Shown here: in pieces, positions 58,045 through 64,000 of the stretch
Layout: every line of letters starts with the position of its first letter
Position numbering within the stretch: the stretch's first letter is position 1
Assembly (NCBI GenBank): GCA_905221435.1
Contig: CAJNDD010000007.1
Location: 1 to 64,000, forward strand
From: a bacterium
Lineage (GTDB): Bacteria > Bacillota > Bacilli > Lactobacillales > Streptococcaceae
Direction of reading: 5' to 3'
DNA: 64,000 nucleotides
Translations under genes and position numbers: made by a program
Notes under the pieces: model-generated
Databases searched by the model: none
What the model saw: the letters and a program-made list of their open reading frames with translations, nothing else
What the model was told of the DNA's origin: nothing

Positions 58045-58172
58045 ACTTTCTCCCTTGTAATGTTTGATTGCTCTGTCGAAAATCTTTGATTTTTTCAGTA
58101 CATTCGTATACAATAAATACATTGTCCATTATACCATAAATCGCTTTCAAAGATATAGAAAAGGTTGAAAAA

Positions 58173-58742
58173 ATGAAACATTTAGAAATAGAATTGAAAA
58201 CACTACTGAAAAAAGAGGAATACGACCATCTAAAAAAACAGTTTGCCCATGTTCAGCCCGTCCTTCAGAAAAACTACTACATTGATACGACAGATTTCCA
58301 ATTGCGTGAAAAGAAGGTTGCCATGCGTATTCGCACCTTTTCAGATTGGGCGGAATTGACCTTGAAAGTGCCTCAAACTGTAGGAAATATGGAATACAAC
58401 CAGAAACTAACTCTTCCAGAAGCTGAATCATACCTAGAAAAACAAAAACTACCTCAAGGTCGCGTTCTAGAGAAGCTCTCTAAGATTGGCATCGAAAGCC
58501 ATGACTGGCTTGTTCTAGGTTGTCTTTCAACTCTTCGTTACGAAACGGAAACGTCGATTGGTCTAATGGCTTTAGATCAAAGTCAATACTTTGACCAGAC
58601 GGACTATGAACTCGAGCTTGAAGTCACCGACCATGAAAAAGGGAAAGCCGATTTTCAGAGATTTTTAGATGACAATCAGATAACTTATCAGAAAGCTCCT
58701 TCAAAATTAATTCGTTTTATTAAAAGCATGAAAAATTACTGA
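58173..58742 (+). CDS. CYTH domain protein (189 aa)
   Basis: Begins with the CYTH signature ExExK (HLEIELKTLL), then KKVAMRIRTF, WAELTLKVPQ, TLRYETETSIGLMALDQSQYF and YELELEVTD, the eight-strand tunnel residues that bind triphosphate and metal. The Firmicute YjbK group hydrolyses or binds triphosphates. It is divergent from relQ and lies next to it, as in other streptococci. AAAGG lies before the ATG. Confidence 0.93.
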   Translation: MKHLEIELKTLLKKEEYDHLKKQFAHVQPVLQKNYYIDTTDFQLREKKVAMRIRTFSDWAELTLKVPQTVGNMEYNQKLTLPEAESYLEKQKLPQGRVLEKLSKIGIESHDWLVLGCLSTLRYETETSIGLMALDQSQYFDQTDYELELEVTDHEKGKADFQRFLDDNQITYQKAPSKLIRFIKSMKNY

Positions 58743-58853
58743 AATAATCTCCATTTTTTGGTAAAATAGAAAAGATAAAAATAAAAAAATCTTGCTTTGA
58801 AAAACAAAACTTTCTCAAAGAAGATTCGCAAAGTTTACAGAGGACGGTCTATA

Positions 58854-59813
58854 ATGTCAGATAGAAACAACATGAAACTTTTCACCCTAAACTCTAACCC
58901 AGAAATCGCTCAAAAGATTGCGGATACAGTTGGTGTACCTCTCGGGAAATTATCCTCTCGTCAATTTTCTGACGGCGAAATCCAGGTCAACATCGAAGAA
59001 AGTGTCCGTGGTTACGATGTCTACATCATCCAGTCCACTAGCTATCCCGTTAGCAACCACCTAATGGAGTTGTTGATCATGGTTGATGCCTGCGTACGTG
59101 CAAGTGCCCATAGTATCAACGTTGTGCTTCCTTATTTTGGTTATGCACGTCAAGATCGTATCGCTTCTTCTCGCGAACCCCTCACTGCAAAACTAGTTGC
59201 CAATATGCTTGTCAAAGCAGGTGTTAGCCGTGTTCTAACCCTTGATTTACACGCCGTTCAGGTGCAAGGTTTCTTTGACATTCCTGTAGATAATCTTTAT
59301 ACTGTTCCTCTATTTGCTAAGCACTACTGTGATAAAGGACTCCTTGGCTCCGATGTTGTTGTTGTCAGTCCAAAGAACTCTGGTGTTAAACGTGCACGTA
59401 GTTTGGCTGAATACCTAGATGCACCAATCGCTATCATTGACTACGCCCAAGACGATTCTGATCGTAACGAAGGCTATATCATTGGGGATGTCGAAGGCAA
59501 GAAGGCTATCTTGATTGACGATATCCTAAATACTGGTCGTACCTTCTCTGAAGCAGCCAAAATCGTTGAACGTGAAGGTGCAACTGAGATTTATGCAGTA
59601 TCCAGTCATGGTCTCTTTGTAGAAGGCGCTGCTGACCTTCTTGATGCTACAAACATCAAAGAAATCCTTGTGACAGACTCGGTAGCCACAAAAGAAAGAA
59701 CTCCAGAAAATGTATGTTACATTACTGCTAGCGAATTGATCGGTGATGCGATTGTCCGCATCCATGAAAGAAAACCAGTCAGCCCACTCTTTGCTTACAA
59801 CAAAAAGAAATAA
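58854..59813 (+). CDS. prs: Ribose-phosphate pyrophosphokinase (319 aa)
   Basis: Makes PRPP for purine, pyrimidine, His and Trp synthesis. Motifs: [63 protein letters not shown], and the PRPP loop [18 protein letters not shown]. It is full length; streptococci often have two prs genes, so this may be one of a pair. ATG 58854 follows GAGG at about 11 bases. The open frame upstream to 58797 has no ribosome site. Confidence 0.96.
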   Translation: MSDRNNMKLFTLNSNPEIAQKIADTVGVPLGKLSSRQFSDGEIQVNIEESVRGYDVYIIQSTSYPVSNHLMELLIMVDACVRASAHSINVVLPYFGYARQDRIASSREPLTAKLVANMLVKAGVSRVLTLDLHAVQVQGFFDIPVDNLYTVPLFAKHYCDKGLLGSDVVVVSPKNSGVKRARSLAEYLDAPIAIIDYAQDDSDRNEGYIIGDVEGKKAILIDDILNTGRTFSEAAKIVEREGATEIYAVSSHGLFVEGAADLLDATNIKEILVTDSVATKERTPENVCYITASELIGDAIVRIHERKPVSPLFAYNKKK

Positions 59814-59822
59814 GGTGATTCT

Positions 59823-60938
59823 TTGATTTATTTGGACAATGCTGCTACGACTCCTATGTCAGCAGTAGCTATTGCAGAAATGACCAAGGTCATGCAAGAA
59901 ACTCATGGTAATCCTTCTAGTATTCATAATCATGGTCGGCAGGCTGGCAAACTCTTGCGAGAAGCCCGTCAGGACTTAGCTCACTTACTAGGAACCAAAC
60001 CTCAACATATCTTTTTTACGTCTGGCGGTACAGAAAGTAACAATACCGCTATTATCGGCTATTGTCTACGCCATCAAGAGCGTGGAAAACACATCATCAC
60101 GACAGCTATTGAACACCATTCCGTGCTTGAGACCATCGATTACCTGGTGCAACATTTTGGCTTTGAAGTAACCATCATCCAACCAGTGAATCAAGAAATC
60201 ACTGCACAACAAATTCAAAAAGCTTTGCGTGACGATACCATTCTCGTTTCCACCATGTATGCTAATAATGAAACAGGCAGTCTCTTGCCTATCGCTGAGA
60301 TTGGACGTATTTTAAAAGAGCATCCTGCCGCTTATCATGTAGATGCTGTTCAAGCTATTGGGAAAATTCCTATCCATCCAGAAGAATTAGGAATTGATTT
60401 CCTCAGTGCTTCTGCCCATAAATTCCATGGACCAAAAGGAGTTGGTTTTCTCTACGCTTCGTCTGTAGACTTTGATTCCTATCTTCACGGTGGAGACCAA
60501 GAACAAAAGAAACGGGCTGGAACAGAAAACCTTGCTGCCATTGTAGGGATGGTTGGTGCTCTTAAAGAAGATTTAAAATATCAAGTTGAGCATTACCAAA
60601 AACTAAGTGCACTCAAATCTGCTTTTCTAGAAGCAATTGCAGGTCTCGACTACTATCTCAATGAAAGTCAACACCAACTCCCTTATGTTTTCAACATTGG
60701 CTTTCCTGGTCAAAAAAATGATTTGCTCTTGCTACGGTTAGACCTTGAAGGAATCTCAATTTCTACTGGTTCTGCTTGTACTGCTGGTGTTGTGCAAACT
60801 AGCCATGTCCTAGAGGCCCTTTATGGAGCGAATTCCCATCGCTTAAAAGAATCTGTCCGTATCAGTCTGTCCCCTCTTAATACTGAGGAAGAACTGAAAC
60901 AACTGGCACAAACCTTAAAAAATATTATTGGAGATTAA
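59823..60938 (+). CDS. Cysteine desulfurase, NifS/IscS-like (371 aa)
   Basis: PLP enzyme that moves sulfur from cysteine to an internal Cys. IYLDNAATTPMS is the start; PLP Lys is in SASAHKFHGPKGVGFLY; the active Cys loop is STGSACTAGVVQTSHVLEAL. Likely for tRNA thiolation or cofactor repair. Start is TTG at 59823 with AAGGTGAT just upstream (overlapping the prs stop region); no ATG fits. It is followed by two small genes. Confidence 0.93.
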   Translation: MIYLDNAATTPMSAVAIAEMTKVMQETHGNPSSIHNHGRQAGKLLREARQDLAHLLGTKPQHIFFTSGGTESNNTAIIGYCLRHQERGKHIITTAIEHHSVLETIDYLVQHFGFEVTIIQPVNQEITAQQIQKALRDDTILVSTMYANNETGSLLPIAEIGRILKEHPAAYHVDAVQAIGKIPIHPEELGIDFLSASAHKFHGPKGVGFLYASSVDFDSYLHGGDQEQKKRAGTENLAAIVGMVGALKEDLKYQVEHYQKLSALKSAFLEAIAGLDYYLNESQHQLPYVFNIGFPGQKNDLLLLRLDLEGISISTGSACTAGVVQTSHVLEALYGANSHRLKESVRISLSPLNTEEELKQLAQTLKNIIGD

Positions 60939-60942
60939 TCTA

Positions 60943-61290
60943 ATGGCATTTGAAAAAACCATTAAACTACAAAACTGCCGCTACAACTACACACTTAGCC
61001 CATCTGTCAAAAAATTCACGCTCAAAGACAATACTTTCTTTGAAACAAAGGTAGGAAACTATGAACTGACTCGTCTACTTGAAAAAGTTCCCAACAGCGG
61101 CGAAGGTTTCCAACTAAAAATTATCATCAACAAAGAGCTTACAGGTGTTAAAATTAATATAACTGACAAATCTGGCCTTCGTTTGGTGAATATCTTTAAA
61201 TCAGAAGATCACCATATTCACCAAGAAAAATTCTACTTCCTCATGGACAGTCTTGTAGAACGCGGAATCTTCACAAAAGAAGAGAGATGA
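60943..61290 (+). CDS. DUF1831 protein (115 aa)
   Basis: MAFEKTIKLQNCRYNYTLSPSVKKFTLKDNTFFETKVGNYELTR-type start and the end VERGIFTKEER fit DUF1831, a Lactobacillales family of unknown role that sits behind a cysteine desulfurase gene in this group. ATG 60943 has GGAG 9 bases upstream. The frame from 60928 has no ribosome site. Confidence 0.88.
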   Translation: MAFEKTIKLQNCRYNYTLSPSVKKFTLKDNTFFETKVGNYELTRLLEKVPNSGEGFQLKIIINKELTGVKINITDKSGLRLVNIFKSEDHHIHQEKFYFLMDSLVERGIFTKEER

Positions 61291-61296
61291 TTGACT

Positions 61297-61512
61297 ATGT
61301 TTCGTTTGACTTATAAAGATAACTACCAAGTAGAACGTACACTTGAGTTTGCTGATTACGAAGAACTCATGTTATCCCTATCGGGCTGTGTGACCCTACC
61401 CGACACTCTCCTAATCAGCTCCTTAACACTAAATGATAAAGTGATTTATCAAGGATTGGTTGGCGATCTCTACCGATTTCTTTCACAAGCTAATTTTTCA
61501 GATAAAAACTAA
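61297..61512 (+). CDS. DUF4649 family small protein (71 aa)
   Basis: Short alpha/beta protein (MFRLTYKDNYQVERTLEFADYEELMLSLSGC...) that fits DUF4649 of streptococci; function unknown. ATG 61297 is 10 bases after GAGAG; TTG 61291 is an alternative. It lies 6 bases after the DUF1831 gene and ends before a terminator, closing the prs-desulfurase group. Confidence 0.85.
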   Translation: MFRLTYKDNYQVERTLEFADYEELMLSLSGCVTLPDTLLISSLTLNDKVIYQGLVGDLYRFLSQANFSDKN

Positions 61513-61530
61513 GAAATTTCTTAGTTTTTT
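61504..61530 (+). terminator. Terminator before rex
   Basis: AAAACTAAGAAATTTCTTAGTTTTTT: the perfect palindrome AACTAAGAAA/TTTCTTAGTT runs over the stop codon of the 71-aa gene and is followed by T. Confidence 0.88.
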
Positions 61531-61537
61531 CTTATTT

Positions 61538-61575
61538 TTGTTGATTTTTTCACAATGTTTCTATAAAATAGAAGA
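61538..61575 (+). promoter_or_regulatory. rex promoter with a Rex-box-like operator
   Basis: TTGTTGATTTTTTCACAA (61538-61555) matches 14 of 18 bases of the Rex operator TTGTGAAATATTTCACAA. It includes a -35-like TTGATT (61541-61546), with TAAAAT about 17 bases later. Binding of Rex here would repress its own gene. Confidence 0.55.
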
Positions 61576-61594
61576 ATAGAAAGGTTGTGATTTT

Positions 61595-62236
61595 GTGAAA
61601 GATAAACAGTCTGCTATTCCAAAAGCAACAGCAAAAAGACTCTCTCTTTACTATCGGATTTTCAAGAGATTTCATGCAGAAAAAATCGAACGTGCCAACT
61701 CCAAGCAAATTGCAGAAGCTATCGGTATTGATTCTGCGACTGTCCGTCGAGATTTTTCCTATTTTGGCGAACTAGGTCGTCGTGGATTTGGTTATGATGT
61801 TAAAAAATTGATGAATTTTTTTGCTGACCTCCTAAATGATAACTCGATTACAAATGTTATGCTGGTCGGGATTGGAAATATGGGCCATGCCCTTCTCCAC
61901 TACCGCTTCCACGAGCGTAACAAGATGAAAATTATCATGGCCTTTGACCTAGATGACCATCCAGAAGTTGGAAGCCAAACACCTGATGGAATTCCAATCT
62001 ATGGTATCTCACAGATTAAAGAAAAAATCAAAGAAGCAGATGTCAAAACTGCTATCCTAACAGTTCCAAGTGTTAAATCACAAGAAGTTGCCAATCTTTT
62101 GGTTGATGCTGGTATAAAAGGTATTCTCAGCTTTTCCCCTGTTCACCTTCACCTCCCAAAAGATGTAGTCGTTCAGTATGTCGATTTGACAAGCGAACTC
62201 CAAACCCTCCTCTATTTTATGCGTAAAGAGGATTAG
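61595..62236 (+). CDS. rex: Redox-sensing repressor Rex (213 aa)
   Basis: Winged helix ([17 protein letters not shown] ... [30 protein letters not shown] stretch, here [16 protein letters not shown]) followed by a Rossmann NADH-binding domain ([19 protein letters not shown]) and a C-terminal swapping helix. Senses NADH/NAD+ and represses fermentation genes at low NADH. Start is GTG at 61595 with AAAGGTTGTG upstream. The Rex box in front suggests self-control. Confidence 0.96.
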   Translation: MKDKQSAIPKATAKRLSLYYRIFKRFHAEKIERANSKQIAEAIGIDSATVRRDFSYFGELGRRGFGYDVKKLMNFFADLLNDNSITNVMLVGIGNMGHALLHYRFHERNKMKIIMAFDLDDHPEVGSQTPDGIPIYGISQIKEKIKEADVKTAILTVPSVKSQEVANLLVDAGIKGILSFSPVHLHLPKDVVVQYVDLTSELQTLLYFMRKED

Positions 62237-62251
62237 AAAGCGAAAGCATTT

Positions 62252-62941
62252 ATGAAAAAACCAGTTATTGGGATTACAGGAAATGAAAAAGCTCATCCAG
62301 ATGATGACATCATGATGAGCTATGCGGCAAAAGGCTTTGTTGAAGGAGTCAAGGACGCTGGCGGAATTCCCATCATCCTTCCGATTGGTGATCAAGAAAT
62401 GGCAAGCTATTACGTCGCTATGATTGACAAACTCATCCTAACAGGTGGGCAAAATGTTGATCCAAAATTCTATGGTGAACCTAAAACCATTGACAGCGAT
62501 GACTACCATCTTCAAAGAGATGAATTTGAATTAGCCCTTATCAGAGAAGCCATCAAGCAGAAGAAACCAATTTTCTCTGTTTGTCGGGGTACCCAGCTTT
62601 TTAATGTTGCCATGGGAGGCACACTTCATCAAGATATTGAAGACCACTGGCAGGATTGTTCAGCCGAATACACTACCCAGCGCCTCGCTACTGAACCAGA
62701 TACCATCCTCAGAGAAATCTACGGAGAAATCTCTCATATCAACTCCTTCCACCATCAGAGTATTAAGGATCTAGCTCCTAATCTTAAGGTTGTGGCCTAT
62801 GATCCAAAGGATAAGATTATCGAGGCAGTCACAACTACAGATGATTTTCCTTATCTTGGTGTCCAATGGCATCCTGAATTTCTATTTGAAAATCGTCCCA
62901 AGGATAAAACACTATTTGACTATGTTGTAAACGAGCTTTAA
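62252..62941 (+). CDS. Class I glutamine amidotransferase-like hydrolase, PuuD type (229 aa)
   Basis: Peptidase C26 fold: [10 protein letters not shown] start, [13 protein letters not shown], nucleophile Cys in [21 protein letters not shown], and the His-Glu pair in GVQWHPEF. This group includes gamma-glutamyl-gamma-aminobutyrate hydrolase (PuuD). Putrescine breakdown genes are not nearby, so the true substrate is open. It starts 15 bases after the rex stop and could share its transcript. It is convergent with radC, with a 4-base overlap at the stops. Confidence 0.9.
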   Translation: MKKPVIGITGNEKAHPDDDIMMSYAAKGFVEGVKDAGGIPIILPIGDQEMASYYVAMIDKLILTGGQNVDPKFYGEPKTIDSDDYHLQRDEFELALIREAIKQKKPIFSVCRGTQLFNVAMGGTLHQDIEDHWQDCSAEYTTQRLATEPDTILREIYGEISHINSFHHQSIKDLAPNLKVVAYDPKDKIIEAVTTTDDFPYLGVQWHPEFLFENRPKDKTLFDYVVNEL

Positions 62942-63618
62942 ATCAAATCCGTATTTTCACGGTAACTAAAGTAATCAGAATGAGAGACAATCAGGTGGTC
63001 CAAGAGAACGATCCCCATCAGTTCGCAAGCTTCCTTGACTAACTTGGTTACATGGTCATCATTTCGGCTAGGTGCTACTGCGCCTGATGGATGGTTATGA
63101 ACAAGAATCACAGAGGTAGCCATATGCTTCAAAGCATAGTGAAGGATTTCCCTCGGTTCAGCAATGCTGCGTGTTGCAGATCCGATAAAGATGGTCTGCT
63201 GATGAATGATTTGATTTTGAGTATTGAGATAGAGCGCCACTAGGTGCTCTTGTTTTTTGTCACCAAGTTCCTGTTGCATTTTCTTTGCTAGCTTTTGACT
63301 ACTGAGAATACTTTCCATCTCAAGGGTTTCATGTTTGTGAATGCGATGACCCAGTTCAATTACCGCTTGTAGTTCAATGGCTTTAATACGTCCAATACCA
63401 GACAGACTTTGCAATTCCTGCAGAGTCATTTTTTTCAAATCAGTTAAGCTGTTGAGACTATTCAAGACTTTTTGGGCAATTTCAAAAACGTTTGCTTGAC
63501 GCGTTCCTGTTCTGAGCAGAATGGCTAACAATTCTTGATTGCTGAGAGCCTCTACTCCTTCTTTAAGCAGTCTTTCTCTCGGTAAGAGTGAATCTTCTTG
63601 AAATGAAATACTGTACAT
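62938..63618 (-). CDS. radC: RadC/UPF0758 JAB-domain protein (226 aa)
   Basis: N-terminal helix-hairpin-helix part ([39 protein letters not shown]) and a C-terminal JAB/MPN metalloprotease-like domain with [34 protein letters not shown] (HxHPSG). Despite its name it is not needed for recombination in pneumococcus. ATG 63618 follows GAGGAGG by 6 bases and gives 226 residues, the usual length; the ribosome site lies in a hairpin. Confidence 0.93.
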   Translation of the reverse strand: MYSISFQEDSLLPRERLLKEGVEALSNQELLAILLRTGTRQANVFEIAQKVLNSLNSLTDLKKMTLQELQSLSGIGRIKAIELQAVIELGHRIHKHETLEMESILSSQKLAKKMQQELGDKKQEHLVALYLNTQNQIIHQQTIFIGSATRSIAEPREILHYALKHMATSVILVHNHPSGAVAPSRNDDHVTKLVKEACELMGIVLLDHLIVSHSDYFSYRENTDLI

Positions 63619-63622
63619 AAAA

Positions 63623-63654
63623 ATCCTCCTCACTTTATTATTCGTGAGAAGGAT
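63623..63654 (-). promoter_or_regulatory. Hairpin that covers the radC ribosome site
   Basis: On the minus strand ATCCTTCTCAC (63654-63644) pairs with GTGAGGAGGAT (63633-63623) in 11 base pairs with one G-U, around a 10-base loop. The second arm contains the radC Shine-Dalgarno AGGAGG. TTTTT then follows, so the same element could also end transcripts from pcrA. Confidence 0.65.
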
Positions 63655-63660
63655 GGAAAA

Positions 63661-64000
63661 TTAGATTTTTTTCTCAATTGGGGCTACACTAGCTAAGAGT
63701 TTTTTCAGACCGACTTCTGGGAAATTGATTTTCAATTCCTGAGTATCACCGCTACCAGAGACTTCCAGAACAGTACCCTCTCCCCATTTCTTGTGAAGTG
63801 CAATATCTCCAATAGACCAGTTGGTATCGCTTGAATCTTTTTTATTTCCGGATGTAAACTGTCCAAACGGAAGACCGCTTGACTGGATAGAGCTTGGTGC
63901 AGCATTGCGTTTTCGTTCTTGAAGAGCCTGAGCTAAGCTCATACCTTGACCAAAGGCCACTCCACCACTGCTATAAGATGCCTTAAAACTGGTATTTGCT
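63661..64000 (-). CDS. pcrA: ATP-dependent DNA helicase PcrA, C-terminal end (partial)
   Basis: The frame is open past the window edge at 64000. The visible 113 residues are the C-terminal tail of PcrA/UvrD: a low-complexity linker ([19 protein letters not shown]...) and the RNA polymerase-binding Tudor-like end [25 protein letters not shown]...[24 protein letters not shown]. PcrA unwinds DNA in repair and removes RecA. The stop lies 42 bases before the radC ATG, on the same strand. Confidence 0.93.
   Translation of the reverse strand, partial: ANTSFKASYSSGGVAFGQGMSLAQALQERKRNAAPSSIQSSGLPFGQFTSGNKKDSSDTNWSIGDIALHKKWGEGTVLEVSGSGDTQELKINFPEVGLKKLLASVAPIEKKI

Noticed and set aside
58147..58431. 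94-aa minus-strand ORF opposite the CYTH gene
   Set aside because: Antisense to a gene with clear family motifs; no start signal.

Overview
The window looks like chromosome from a mitis-group Streptococcus (S. mitis, S. oralis, S. infantis or a near relative). The low-GC Firmicute gene style, a single-recombinase xerS/dif_SL site, vicRKX-type walRKJ, a lipoate-scavenging PDH operon with the lipoyl domain on E3, glgBCDA, relQ and rex all support this. No phage, tRNA or rRNA is visible. Because dif_SL sits at about 2.2 kb, the left edge should lie close to the replication terminus. Most genes to its right are on the minus strand, which would be co-directional with a fork running towards dif.

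Layout. (1) 1-1.7 kb, accessory: the right end of an IS200/IS605-type element with an omega-RNA-like structure, a small ORF, and a two-gene operon (DUF3800 protein plus a BECR-nuclease-like protein). (2) 1.7-3.4 kb: a repeat-rich spacer, dif_SL and xerS. (3) 3.4-9.6 kb: lplA and the pyruvate dehydrogenase operon (pdhA-pdhB-pdhC-lpdA). (4) 9.7-14.7 kb: a MATE transporter, pyrC, mutX, ung and a HAD phosphatase. (5) 14.7-21.8 kb, AT-rich island: small immunity-like genes (SUKH, barstar-like, Imm40-like, TipC-like, a divergent paralogue pair, broken copies) with no toxin or secretion gene. (6) 22-25.4 kb: a broken ClbS/DfsB gene, a BtrH_N protein, an AraC/GyrI regulator and a YkgJ-type protein. 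(7) 25.6-38 kb, carbon metabolism: eno, a frameshifted glycerate kinase, serB, the glycogen operon glgBCDA and pullulanase, with cre-like sites at eno and glgB. (8) 38-48 kb: ligA, an MFS transporter, an Rgg regulator, an ABC-F ATPase, a lipoprotein, pgm and a thioredoxin-like protein. (9) 48.4-50.3 kb: a stand-alone Septu-type anti-phage pair (ptuA-ptuB). (10) 50.5-64 kb, core genes: walJKR, mutY, pta, a pseudouridine synthase, nadK, relQ, a CYTH protein, prs, a cysteine desulfurase, rex, a class-I glutamine amidotransferase, radC and the 3' end of pcrA.

How it works together: glgBCDA builds glycogen, pulA debranches it, and pgm and eno link it to glycolysis. PDH (with lplA supplying lipoate) and pta carry pyruvate to acetyl-CoA and acetyl phosphate. 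Rex and CcpA-type sites suggest redox and sugar control.

The most notable non-core content is the DUF3800/BECR-like operon beside the IS end, the toxin-less immunity array, the Septu pair, and two genes (27047 and 54577) whose promoters place the predicted transcription start on the start codon. Function calls come from motifs and remembered families; no database search was run.
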